A DNA stretch of 64,000 nucleotides from an uncultured Alistipes sp. (GTDB taxonomy: Bacteria > Bacteroidota > Bacteroidia > Bacteroidales > Rikenellaceae), in contig URBK01000010.1 of the NCBI GenBank assembly GCA_900546065.1, positions 1-64,000 of the forward strand. Reading direction: 5' to 3'. A program made the translations under genes and the position numbers. Below the pieces are notes generated by a model. It was not told where the DNA came from. It searched no databases and saw only the letters and a program-made list of their open reading frames with translations. Positions 54,139 to 62,232 of the stretch are shown here, piece by piece; within the stretch, counting starts at the first letter, position 1, and each line of letters opens with the position of its first letter.

Positions 54139-54660
54139 CTACTCCTCCTTTGCCGCGGTTGCCGCATTTGCCGTCGCGGCTGTACTCTCCGCGGCCGCAG
54201 CCTCAGCCTCGGGGTCCATGATAAAGTCCGCAATGTCCATCTCGGCGCTGCGCGGAAAGGCCTTCGGGAAGACCGAACGTATGCGTCCCAGCTCGATTAT
54301 CGCCTCCTCCATCGTGAGGTAACGCCCTACCGACACCGTAAACCACGGATTCTCGTACGTAACGTCGATATTCACACCCTTGAAGTTCTCCTCGAAGGTC
54401 TCCTTGGCCTTGACGGCATTCTCGCGCGCCTGCTGTGTGTTGTCGAACAGTATCACGATCGTATAACCGTTCACCTTGGTGCTCTTCGTACGCTGCTCCA
54501 CGGCCCGCACCGCCGCGGCGGCATCCGCCGTCTCGGTCACACGCACGGCGTCACGCCCCGAAGCCATACGGCGCTGCAGCGCCGCGATCTCCTGACCGCG
54601 CGCACCGTATGCGCAGAGTATGCATGCAGCCGAGGCCATAATCATCAAAAATCTTCTCAT
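54139..54660 (-). CDS. SPOR-domain-like exported protein
   Basis: The product has 173 residues with a signal peptide (IMASAACILCAYGARG). The central part VNGYTIVILFDNTQQAREN, VDITYENPWFTVSVGRYLTMEEA and RSVFPKAF follows the SPOR beta-alpha-beta pattern, which binds denuded peptidoglycan glycans. The last 25 residues are an Ala/Glu/Thr low-complexity tail. It probably acts at the septum or cell wall. Confidence 0.7.
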   Translation of the reverse strand: MRRFLMIMASAACILCAYGARGQEIAALQRRMASGRDAVRVTETADAAAAVRAVEQRTKSTKVNGYTIVILFDNTQQARENAVKAKETFEENFKGVNIDVTYENPWFTVSVGRYLTMEEAIIELGRIRSVFPKAFPRSAEMDIADFIMDPEAEAAAAESTAATANAATAAKEE

Positions 54661-54675
54661 CGCGTTATTATATTT

Positions 54676-55248
54676 TTACTTGTTTATCCTCTCCGTATCC
54701 GCGCCCGACACCCTGTCGAGCACATTCCACAGGCGCTCCATATCCTCCGGACGGAATATCTGCTCCAGCGTTGCGGGCCCGTCACTCACGCGGCCACGCC
54801 ATGCGCCGCGACGCACGGCCAGCTCCCAGTCGAGCGATATTGCCGCGGCATCGCGTCGCTCGATGGCCGCACGCAGCGACAACGCCGAGGCATTGCGCGC
54901 CACCCTCAGACGCAGCGGGACCTCCACGCGCCACACGCCGCGGTCGGGTATGCGTACACGCTCCCCCAGCACCAGCACCGCCGAACGGCCCCCGCCGCAC
55001 GTCACGCGCAGGCGTCCTTCGCGCAGCACAACGCTGCCCGCAGGGTTGTCTATCGTAAGCCGCACCGTCACACCCGACGGCCACGCCGCCGAAAAGTCCC
55101 CGGCATCCGCCGCGGCCACCCCCGAGGGCATGGGCCACTCCGTCGACACGACCTCGATACCGACAACCGAGGGAAGCTGCCGCTCCCCGCCGCAGGCGGC
55201 CGCCAGCAGCGCCGCCGCAACCATGATAAATATACGTAACATCTTCAT
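54676..55248 (-). CDS. Lipoprotein of unknown function
   Basis: The product has 190 residues with lipobox LAAAC (Cys19). Strands such as GVTVRLTIDNPAGSVVLREGRL and WRVEVPLRLRV give an LEA-like/Ig-like beta-sandwich, and a helical tail RPEDMERLWNVLDRVSG follows. I cannot name a family with certainty. It starts immediately after the menG stop, so the two are co-transcribed. Confidence 0.6.
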   Translation of the reverse strand: MKMLRIFIMVAAALLAAACGGERQLPSVVGIEVVSTEWPMPSGVAAADAGDFSAAWPSGVTVRLTIDNPAGSVVLREGRLRVTCGGGRSAVLVLGERVRIPDRGVWRVEVPLRLRVARNASALSLRAAIERRDAAAISLDWELAVRRGAWRGRVSDGPATLEQIFRPEDMERLWNVLDRVSGADTERINK

Positions 55249-55971
55249 CTATGCCTTCTTGCCGATATATATCTGTGCTATGCCCATACAGAGCGAACGG
55301 CGGCGGCAATCCGTAAATCCCACGCCCCGCATGATCTCCAGAAACCTCTCGGGCGAGGGGAACTCCTCGATCGAGGCAGGCAGGTAGCCGTAAGCCTGCT
55401 TGTCGTGCGAGACCATACCCCCGAGCGGGCGCAGTATCTTGTCCGAATAGAGCGAATAGGCCCACCGCACAAACCGATTGCGCGGCGTCGAGAACTCCAG
55501 AACCACAAGCCGGCCCCCGCCGCGCAGCACACGCAGCGCCTCCGACAGCCCCGCCTCCATGTTGCCGAAGTTGCGCACGCCGAAGGCTACGGTCACGACA
55601 TCCACCGCGCCGTCACCCAAATCGAGCCGCTCGGCATCGCCCTGATACAACACCACATGATCGTCCAGACCCTGCCGCCGCACCTTCTCCGACGCCTCCG
55701 CCAGCATCTTCTCCGACAGATCCACACCCATCACCTGCGCCTGCGGAATACGCTTGGCCATGAGGATGGCCAGATCTCCCGTACCCGTGGCCAGATCGAG
55801 TATCTGACGCGGGTGCGCACGCCGGACAATACGCATCACACGCCGACGCCACACCCGGTCGATCGACAGCGAGAGTATGTGGTTCAGGCGGTCGTACGTC
55901 GGCGCTATGTTGTCGAACATGCGTTTGACCTCCTCCTTCTTGCCCGCATTGGGCGTATTGTATGGTTTCAT
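55249..55971 (-). CDS. menG: Demethylmenaquinone methyltransferase
   Basis: This UbiE/MenG methyltransferase catalyses the last step of menaquinone synthesis. The chosen start MKPYNTPNAGKKEEVKRMFD gives 240 residues. FDNIAPTYDRLNHILSLSID, the SAM site LDLATGTGDLAI, VTVAFGVRNFGN and LVVLEFSTPRN are all present. It acts with the futalosine genes mqnB and mqnD elsewhere in the window. The longer open frame upstream lacks family similarity. Confidence 0.92.
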   Translation of the reverse strand: MKPYNTPNAGKKEEVKRMFDNIAPTYDRLNHILSLSIDRVWRRRVMRIVRRAHPRQILDLATGTGDLAILMAKRIPQAQVMGVDLSEKMLAEASEKVRRQGLDDHVVLYQGDAERLDLGDGAVDVVTVAFGVRNFGNMEAGLSEALRVLRGGGRLVVLEFSTPRNRFVRWAYSLYSDKILRPLGGMVSHDKQAYGYLPASIEEFPSPERFLEIMRGVGFTDCRRRSLCMGIAQIYIGKKA

Positions 55972-56036
55972 ATCTTTACGGTAGTATAATTTTCTTCTGT
56001 TCCCTGTTTTCTTCTGTTCCATGCCCTGTGCCGCGG

Positions 56037-57293
56037 CTATTGGCGGTATTTGAGGGTCTGTTCGGGGCTTATGCGCGCCACGATCATCGACGGCAGCGTC
56101 ATCACCGCCACCGTCACGGCCACGGCCCCCACGTTCAGGGCCACGACCCACCACGCCTCCACACGCACGGGCAGCACCGAGAGCATATACCCCTCTGGGT
56201 CGAGCCGCACGGGGTGCAGCCACGCCTGCAGAGCCACGATAGCCAGCCCCACGGCATTGCCCCACGCGGCGCCGCGCACGAAGAGCATAGCCGCACGGTA
56301 GAGGAAGACGCGCCGCACGGCGCCGTTACGCATACCCATAGCCTTCAGCACGCCGATCATACCCGTGCGGTCGAGCACCATGATCAGCATCGCCGAGGCC
56401 ATGTTGAACAACACGACGGCCATCATCACCGCCAGAATCACCCGCGCGTTGACGTCGTGGGTCTTCAGCCAGTCGAAGACTACGGGGTAACGCTCCCTCA
56501 GCGTGACGGCAGCGGCCGAGCCGACACTCTCGTCACCCGCATAGAAGGCCGTCTCGATGGCCTGCTCGGCCGCTGCGGCAACATCCGCGGCATCGGCACC
56601 GCGCGCGGCCATAATCTCGTATCCCGAGATCAGCCCGTTGTCGGGCGAGGCTATACGCTGCACGTTGCGCAGGTCGGTCAGCGCCGTGGTACGGTCCAAC
56701 TCCTCGAAACCCGTATCGTAGAGCCCCGAGACCACGAAACGGTCGCGCCGCGGCCGTCCCTCGCCGTCCATGAACAGCATCTCGACCTTGTCGCCCACGC
56801 CGAGGCGCAGCGCCGAGGCCGTCGCGCGCGAGATGAGCAGATCCTTCGTGCGCTCATCGCCGCCAATGGAGGGCATCTCCCCCGCCACAAGGCGGCTGCG
56901 CCACCACTCGAGATCACACTCACCGTCCACGCCCTTTATTCCGAGCCCCGCGACCTGCTCGCCGTTCTTGGCCATGCCTGCGGCCTCGGCGTAGGGCCAC
57001 GCCGCAGCCACACCCTCACAACGGCGCAGCTGCTCCAGAAAGGAGTCGCTGAGGGGCATGGGCTCACCCGAGCCCGAGCGCAACACCCTCACGTCGCACA
57101 CACGCACATCGGACCCGAACCCCCGCAGATCACCGTATATGCGGTGCCGGAACCCCGACACCACGGCCAGCGTCACGATCATCACGGCGATGCCCAACGC
57201 CGTCGATACGGTCGCTATGCGCATCATGATCCGCGCGCGCGAGGCGCGGCCGCTGCGGGCCGTGCGTTCGGCCAACATGTACTCAAAACTCAT
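56037..57293 (-). CDS. ABC transporter permease of the LolC/LolE/FtsX type
   Basis: The product is an inner-membrane protein of 418 residues. One helix near the N-terminus (VSTALGIAVMIVTLAVVSGF) is followed by a large periplasmic MacB-type domain and a C-terminal FtsX domain with three helices. The motif GMIGVLKAMGMRNGAVRRVFL is the coupling segment to an ATPase. The best match is LolC/LolE, which extracts lipoproteins for the outer membrane. The ATPase is not adjacent. TAACTTTG on the minus strand (complement of 57321-57328) is its likely -7 element. Confidence 0.83.
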   Translation of the reverse strand: MSFEYMLAERTARSGRASRARIMMRIATVSTALGIAVMIVTLAVVSGFRHRIYGDLRGFGSDVRVCDVRVLRSGSGEPMPLSDSFLEQLRRCEGVAAAWPYAEAAGMAKNGEQVAGLGIKGVDGECDLEWWRSRLVAGEMPSIGGDERTKDLLISRATASALRLGVGDKVEMLFMDGEGRPRRDRFVVSGLYDTGFEELDRTTALTDLRNVQRIASPDNGLISGYEIMAARGADAADVAAAAEQAIETAFYAGDESVGSAAAVTLRERYPVVFDWLKTHDVNARVILAVMMAVVLFNMASAMLIMVLDRTGMIGVLKAMGMRNGAVRRVFLYRAAMLFVRGAAWGNAVGLAIVALQAWLHPVRLDPEGYMLSVLPVRVEAWWVVALNVGAVAVTVAVMTLPSMIVARISPEQTLKYRQ

Positions 57294-57320
57294 GGGGCGT
57301 CATATTTCGCTATAACTGTA

Positions 57321-57328
57321 CAAAGTTA
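57321..57328 (-). promoter_or_regulatory. -7 element of the LolC/E-like gene
   Basis: The complement reads TAACTTTG, 27 bases before the ATG at 57293. A divergent TACTTTTG starts at 57342. Confidence 0.5.
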
Positions 57329-57341
57329 TGTAAAAAATTCG

Positions 57342-57391
57342 TACTTTTGCCTCTCCGAGCCCCACCGCGATACCGCCGTCGGAGGCTTTTT
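57342..57391 (+). promoter_or_regulatory. -7 element directly followed by a terminator-like hairpin
   Basis: TACTTTTG (57342-57349) matches TAnnTTTG on the plus strand. GCCTCTCCGA at 57349-57358 pairs, with one bulge, with TCGGAGGC at 57379-57386, followed by T5 (57387-57391). A transcript begun here would form the hairpin within its first 40 bases, about 170 bases ahead of the metallopeptidase gene. Confidence 0.4.
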
Positions 57392-57558
57392 GTGTCGGAG
57401 CGCCCCCGCAAAAGGGTCTCGCCCCGGCCCAACACCCCGACGACGACGCGCGCAACGCCCGGCACAGATGTTTTTTAGCCCTTTGAGGCCGCAGCCGCAT
57501 ACGCTGCGAGCAGAAAAGTGCGTTATGTAGGAAAAAACCAAAAATTTTCGATCGTACC

Positions 57559-58314
57559 ATGTTACAACTTTTGCAATTGGCACAGGACTACTCGTCTTAC
57601 GACAACTCATTCGTCGGCGGAGGCTTCTCCACGTCGGGTTCGATACTGCTCATGGTCATAATAGCCGTGGCGGGATATATCGTGCAGGCACGCCTGCAGT
57701 CCGTATTCCACAAATATTCGCAGGTGGCATTCCCCGGCAACCTCACAGGTGCCGAGGTGGCCGAGAAGATGCTGCGTGACAACAACATCCACAACGTCAG
57801 GATAACCCACGTCGGAGGCATGCTCACCGACCACTTCAACCCCCAGAACATGACCGTCAACCTGAGCGACTCGGTCTACTCGTCGCGCAGCATCGCCGCC
57901 GCGGCCGTCGCCTGCCACGAGTGCGGCCACGCCATACAGCACGCACGCGGATATGCACCCCTCGCACTGCGCTCGGCGCTGGTGCCCGTAGTCAGCTTCT
58001 CCTCGCGCATAGCCACATGGGTCATTCTGGCCGGTATACTCATCATGGCAACCACCAGCAGCACCCTTGTCTGCTGGATCGGCATCGCCCTGATCGCCAT
58101 GACCGCCGTCTTCTCGATAGTGACGCTGCCCGTCGAGTACAACGCCTCGCAGCGCGCGCTCGAGTGGCTCGAGTCGAGCCGCACGCTTCAGGGCGCGCAG
58201 CTCTCGTATGCACGCGAGGCGCTCAAGTGGGCCGCACGCACATACCTCGTGGCCGCACTCTCGGCCATAGCCACCGTCCTCTACTACGTATCCCTCATCT
58301 CGCGTCGTGACTGA
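57559..58314 (+). CDS. Membrane zinc metallopeptidase, YugP/Zn_peptidase_2 family
   Basis: The product has 251 residues. An N-terminal helix (SILLMVIIAVAGYIV) is followed by VAEKMLRDNNI, NLSDSVYSSRSIAAAAVACHECGHAIQHA with the zinc motif HECGH at 120-124, and two or three further helices. ALVPVVSFSSR and LPVEYNASQRALEWLE are typical of the YugP family, which is poorly characterised. Its stop overlaps the ATG of the SGNH gene (TGATG at 58312), so translation is coupled. Confidence 0.85.
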   Translation: MLQLLQLAQDYSSYDNSFVGGGFSTSGSILLMVIIAVAGYIVQARLQSVFHKYSQVAFPGNLTGAEVAEKMLRDNNIHNVRITHVGGMLTDHFNPQNMTVNLSDSVYSSRSIAAAAVACHECGHAIQHARGYAPLALRSALVPVVSFSSRIATWVILAGILIMATTSSTLVCWIGIALIAMTAVFSIVTLPVEYNASQRALEWLESSRTLQGAQLSYAREALKWAARTYLVAALSAIATVLYYVSLISRRD

Positions 58315-60032
58315 TGGCTAAACGTCCCGAGGACTATACCTCACGCACATTCCTTTTCGCCATGGCCACGCTTGTCGTGCTCATGGCGATAAGTGTAATA
58401 CCCCCCATCGAAGCGGGGGGCATATCGCTGCGCCGTGCCAATATCCTCTCGGACCTCATACGCTTCGACAGCGACAAGGCCCCGGCCGCCGAGCCCGCAC
58501 AGCCCGAGATCGACGTCGAGGAGTTCCATGTCGACATGGAGGAGGTCGAGCGTCAGGTGGCGCGCGTAGCGCAAGAGGCCTCGCCCACGGGTGACGGCAC
58601 CTCGGCTTCGTGGCAGGGGATATTCGAGCAGCAACCCGTCGAGGCCGACACCACCCTCACCGACACTTTTGCCGCAGACTCCCTCGAGGCACACCGGCGT
58701 GCCGTCGCCGAGGCCGACTTCTCGGCCCTGCTGCCCGCCGATACGCTCATAACCCCCGTCGAGGAGTTCTTCGAGGGCGAGGGCCCGTCGCCCCTGCAAC
58801 GCCTCTACGACAAGCTGCTCGACGGTTCGCAGCCCGTGCGCATAGCCTTCATGGGCGACTCGTTCGTCGAGGGCGACATCCTCACGGCCGACCTGCGCGA
58901 GATGCTTCAGGAGACCTTCGGCGGCGGAGGCGTCGGGTTCGTACCCGCAGCCTCGCCCTTCACGGGCTTCCGCCAGACCGTCAAGACCACATCCAAGGGG
59001 TGGACCCCATACAACATCATGCAGCGCAAGAGCGTGCCCGACCCCTATGCCGGTGACTTCTTCGTCTCGGGCTGGGTCGCCGCGGCCGCCGACGGCGCAT
59101 CCACACGCTGGGACATGACCTCGCGCCGCCGGCATCTGGAGGAGTGCAGCCGCGCACGCCTGCTCTTCATCAGCCGCAGTCCCTCGCAGGTGAGCGTCAC
59201 GCTCAACGACGGCGAGGTGCGCACCTTCGGCTTCGAGGGTGACGAGGTGGTGCGGCAGATCGTCGTCGAGAAGCCGCAGATACGCTCGCTCGAGATGAAG
59301 GTCGAGCGCGGGGCCGACGGATTCACCGCCTACGGCGCCGACTTCGACGACCTGAAGGGCGTCTCGGTCGACAACTTCTCCATACGCAGCAACAACGGGC
59401 AGGCCATGTTCTGGACATCGCCCTCAGTCAACGCCCAGATCAACTCGATGCGCCCCTACGATCTGGTCATACTCCAATACGGACTCAACATCATGCAGGC
59501 CGACCGCCACGACTACTCGCTCTATGCCGAGCAGGTCGAGAAGATGATACGTTTCGTGCGCAGCTGCTTCCCGCAGGCCGCCGTCGTGGTGATGGGCGTA
59601 AGCGACCGCTCGCAGCGCGGCGAGGACGGCATCGTCCCGATGGAGTCGGCACGCGACCTCTCGCAGTGGCAGCGCTCGGCCGCCGAGGCGTGCGGCGCAG
59701 CCTATTGGGATACGTACGGCGCCATGCAGCGTCTGGGCGGCATGACCTCGTTCGTCGACAACGGCTGGGCCGGAAAGGACTATACACACATAAACTACGC
59801 CGGCGGCGCACAGGTCGCACGCGCCCTCTTCCACGGATTGCTTCAGGGCGTGCAGCGCCATATCGAATATATGCGCGAGGCGATCGAGCGTCAGCGTCCG
59901 GTGATAGCCGAGCCTCTGGATGATATAGCCCCCGTCGGGACGGACACTCTCGACGCGGAGCTGCCGACACTGCCCGCACCTCTGACGGATGACGACCTGC
60001 GGCCCGAACCCGAGCCGCTGCCGCTGCCCTGA
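58314..60032 (+). CDS. Membrane-anchored SGNH hydrolase/acyltransferase-like protein
   Basis: The product has 572 residues. It has an N-terminal membrane helix (FLFAMATLVVLMAISVIPP), an acidic linker of about 140 residues, then an SGNH domain. Block I is IAFMGDSFVEGD with Ser183, the Asn block is LQYGLNIM (Asn392) and the last block is DYTHINYAGG with Asp489 and His492. About 200 residues separate blocks I and III, far more than normal, because a beta-rich domain (FFVSGWVAA to GVSVDNFSIRSNNG) is inserted. That layout recalls peptidoglycan O-acetyl esterases such as Ape1. A Pro-rich tail ends the protein. Coupled to the metallopeptidase and followed by an MBOAT gene. Confidence 0.8.
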   Translation: MAKRPEDYTSRTFLFAMATLVVLMAISVIPPIEAGGISLRRANILSDLIRFDSDKAPAAEPAQPEIDVEEFHVDMEEVERQVARVAQEASPTGDGTSASWQGIFEQQPVEADTTLTDTFAADSLEAHRRAVAEADFSALLPADTLITPVEEFFEGEGPSPLQRLYDKLLDGSQPVRIAFMGDSFVEGDILTADLREMLQETFGGGGVGFVPAASPFTGFRQTVKTTSKGWTPYNIMQRKSVPDPYAGDFFVSGWVAAAADGASTRWDMTSRRRHLEECSRARLLFISRSPSQVSVTLNDGEVRTFGFEGDEVVRQIVVEKPQIRSLEMKVERGADGFTAYGADFDDLKGVSVDNFSIRSNNGQAMFWTSPSVNAQINSMRPYDLVILQYGLNIMQADRHDYSLYAEQVEKMIRFVRSCFPQAAVVVMGVSDRSQRGEDGIVPMESARDLSQWQRSAAEACGAAYWDTYGAMQRLGGMTSFVDNGWAGKDYTHINYAGGAQVARALFHGLLQGVQRHIEYMREAIERQRPVIAEPLDDIAPVGTDTLDAELPTLPAPLTDDDLRPEPEPLPLP

Positions 60033-60049
60033 CCGGCACAAAAGGCCCC

Positions 60050-60130
60050 CGACCGATAAATCCGATAAATAAGAGGCTACCGACAAGAGAGATACGGCCG
60101 AAACGACCGATAAGATAGACACCGCACCCG
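60050..60130. repeat. Degenerate repeats between the SGNH and MBOAT genes
   Basis: GACCGATAA recurs with variations (CCGATAAAT, CCGACAAGA, ACCGATAAGATA) over about 80 bases, irregularly spaced. Confidence 0.4.
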
Positions 60131-60149
60131 AAAAACAACCCTTACGCCG

Positions 60150-61637
60150 ATGGAACAGATTGTAGAGAGAGTTCTGGAGCTGCTGCACTATGACGCCTCC
60201 GCGCCGCTGATATTCAACAGCGGGCTCTTTCTGTTTCTCTTCGTAGGTTTTTCGGCGGGGTATGTGCTGATGCGGCGCGCCTCGACGCTGCGCATACTCT
60301 ACGTCATACTCTTCTCCATATACTTCTACTACAAGTCGAGCGGCATCTATTTCCTGCTTCTGGTCTTTGTTGCCGTGAGCGACTACTGGATAGCCCACGG
60401 CATAGCCGCCGCCCGCTCGAAAAAGACAAAACGGTGGCTTGTGGCGCTGAGCGTGGCCGTAAACCTCGGCATGCTCGGCTACTTCAAGTACACCAACTTC
60501 TTCATCGAGATCGCCAACAACATCTTCGGGGCGGGGTTCCTCGACTTCCGCAACATCTTCCTGCCCGTGGGTATCTCGTTCTTCGTCTTCCAGTCGATGA
60601 GCTACACCATCGACGTCTACCGCGGCGTCATACGCCCCCTCGACCGCTGGATCGACTACATGTTCTACCTGTCGTTCTTCCCGCAGCTGGTGGCGGGCCC
60701 CATCGTCCGCGCCCGCGACTTCATACCCCAGATACGGCAGCCGCTGCGCGTCACGCGCCGCATGTTCGGCCTCGGCGTGGCCTTCATCATCATAGGGCTC
60801 ATAAAGAAGGCCGTCATCTCGGACTACATATCGCTCAACTTCGTCGACCGTATCTTCGACGACCCGGCCCTCTATTCGGGATTCGAGTGCCTGATGGGAA
60901 TATACGGATACGCCCTGCAGATCTACTGCGACTTCTCGGGCTACTCCGACATGGCCATAGGCATCGCCCTGCTGCTCGGATTCCGCTTCCCCAAGAACTT
61001 CGACGCGCCATACAAGTCGGCCACCATCACCGAGTTCTGGCGCCGCTGGCACATATCGCTCTCGTCGTGGCTGCGCGACTACCTCTACATATCGCTCGGC
61101 GGCAACCGCAAGGGCCGCGTGCGCACGTACGTCAACCTGCTGCTGACGATGCTTCTCGGCGGCCTGTGGCACGGCGCCGCCGTGCGCTTCATCCTCTGGG
61201 GCGCGCTGCACGGCGTGGCCCTCGCCCTGCACAAGATGTGGATGGCCGTGGTGCCGTGGGCCAAGATCAACGGCAAGGATATGAACATCGTGCTGCGCGT
61301 GGTGGGTATCATCTTCACGTTCAATCTGGTATGCTTCGGATGGCTGCTCTTCCGCGCCGAGGACATGCAGACCGTACACGTCATGCTCTACCAGATATTC
61401 AACAACTTCAACCCGGCAATCATCCCGCAGGTGGTCGAGGGATACAAGGCCGTCTTCGCACTCATAGTGCTGGGCTACGCCATGCACTTCCTGCCCGAGA
61501 AGATCGATATCGATATCCGCAACCGCGTCGTCAACGCCTCGTTCTGGTGGCAGGTGGCGCTTATGGCCCTCACCATCTGGTGCGTCATGCAGATCAAGTC
61601 GAGCGACATCCAGCCCTTCATATATTTCCAGTTCTGA
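60150..61637 (+). CDS. MBOAT family O-acyltransferase (AlgI/DltB/PatA-like)
   Basis: The product has 495 residues and about ten membrane helices. SFFVFQSMSYTIDVYRG, FFPQLVAGPIVRARDFIPQ, YCDFSGYSDMAIGIALLLGF, FWRRWHISLSSWLRDYLYI and the active-site GGLWHGAAVRFILWGALHG (His341, His354) are all standard. Such proteins pass an acyl group, usually acetyl, across the inner membrane. The extracytoplasmic partner is normally an SGNH protein like the one just upstream. The acceptor (peptidoglycan, lipid A or a glycan) is not evident. Confidence 0.92.
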   Translation: MEQIVERVLELLHYDASAPLIFNSGLFLFLFVGFSAGYVLMRRASTLRILYVILFSIYFYYKSSGIYFLLLVFVAVSDYWIAHGIAAARSKKTKRWLVALSVAVNLGMLGYFKYTNFFIEIANNIFGAGFLDFRNIFLPVGISFFVFQSMSYTIDVYRGVIRPLDRWIDYMFYLSFFPQLVAGPIVRARDFIPQIRQPLRVTRRMFGLGVAFIIIGLIKKAVISDYISLNFVDRIFDDPALYSGFECLMGIYGYALQIYCDFSGYSDMAIGIALLLGFRFPKNFDAPYKSATITEFWRRWHISLSSWLRDYLYISLGGNRKGRVRTYVNLLLTMLLGGLWHGAAVRFILWGALHGVALALHKMWMAVVPWAKINGKDMNIVLRVVGIIFTFNLVCFGWLLFRAEDMQTVHVMLYQIFNNFNPAIIPQVVEGYKAVFALIVLGYAMHFLPEKIDIDIRNRVVNASFWWQVALMALTIWCVMQIKSSDIQPFIYFQF

Positions 61638-61718
61638 CAGCCTCAGGGCCGCCGCGGCCGCAAGGATATTTACATGTTGCGATATACATATTGAGATATC
61701 GCATCCCCCGAAAGGAGT

Positions 61719-61805
61719 TTTCGCGCGGGATGTCCGTACTGCTTGTTTCAGTGTGGGGCAGCGAAGGCCCGAGCGTGGATAAGTTCTGTGCGGCTCCCGC
61801 GTTTT
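61719..61805 (+). ncRNA. Structured repeat element, copy A
   Basis: An element of about 87 bases shared with 62145-62232. Its ends pair (CGCGGGA at 61724-61730 with TCCCGCG at 61795-61801) and TTTT follows. The interior is well conserved with copy B, notably GGGGCAGCGAAGGCC and GAGCGTGGATAAGT. It lies in the 61638-62232 gap with no promoter that I can see directly in front of it. Confidence 0.45.
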
Positions 61806-61854
61806 ACTGTCTGCAAACAACAATCCTCGGAATAACGTCCACGCCGTATAAAAC

Positions 61855-61925
61855 TATCCCCGAAAAATCTCTCCCGAAAAATCCCTCCCGAAAAATCCAT
61901 CCCGAAAAATTCCTCCGAGAAAACT
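61855..61925. repeat. Tandem repeat, 14-bp unit, five copies
   Basis: Units start near 61855, 61870, 61884, 61898 and 61912, with consensus CHTCCCGAAAAATC. The fifth unit is degraded. The array lies between the two copies of the structured element. Confidence 0.75.
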
Positions 61926-61938
61926 TTTGTGCGGGTGA

Positions 61939-61970
61939 TTTGCTTCTCCCGCACCCTTTTCATATCTTTG
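61939..61970 (+). promoter_or_regulatory. Canonical promoter driving the long leader of the DprA-like gene
   Basis: TTTG at 61939-61942, exactly 20 bases, then TATCTTTG at 61963-61970. The next start codon of a substantial gene is 62233, so the leader would be about 255 bases. Confidence 0.65.
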
Positions 61971-62109
61971 TGTCGGCGCGCCGCCATGCGGCCGCCAAAC
62001 ATATTACGAACGTTTTAGTTACGTATCTTTCTCGCTCAAACTTCGCAACTTTGACCAATAGAAAGGAATGTAACAAGGACGCTCCGTGGACGTATGTATC
62101 GTCACGCAG

Positions 62110-62127
62110 GCAGGCCTTTTGGCCTGC
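62110..62127 (+). other. Leader hairpin
   Basis: GCAGGCC pairs with GGCCTGC around TTTT, within the leader and 18 bases before copy B of the structured element. Confidence 0.5.
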
Positions 62128-62144
62128 TATGTGTATGGTACGCG

Positions 62145-62232
62145 TTTCGCGTGGGCTGTCCGTGTTGCTTATTTCTATTGGGGGCAGCGAAGGCCTGAGC
62201 GTGGATAAGTCAATGCGGCAACCCACGTTTTT
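62145..62232 (+). ncRNA. Structured repeat element, copy B, cis-leader of the DprA-like gene
   Basis: Copy of 61719-61805. CGTGGG (62150-62155) pairs with CCCACG (62222-62227), and T5 follows and touches the ATG at 62233. Relative to copy A one C-G pair is replaced by T-A on both sides, a compensatory change that supports a real stem. Short frames run through it (GTG 62086 to 62208, ATG 62094 to 62198), so a leader peptide is also possible. Confidence 0.5.

Noticed and set aside
59424..61823. Very long minus-strand open frame (799 codons) opposite the SGNH and MBOAT genes
   Set aside because: It is antisense to two genes with clear family motifs. It is His/Val/Glu-rich, as expected from the complement of GC-rich codons, and has no recognisable domain.
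61719..62232. Pair of direct repeats considered as ends of an insertion sequence
   Set aside because: The 340 bases between them contain no transposase or integrase frame, and no target duplication was seen. They are direct rather than inverted copies.
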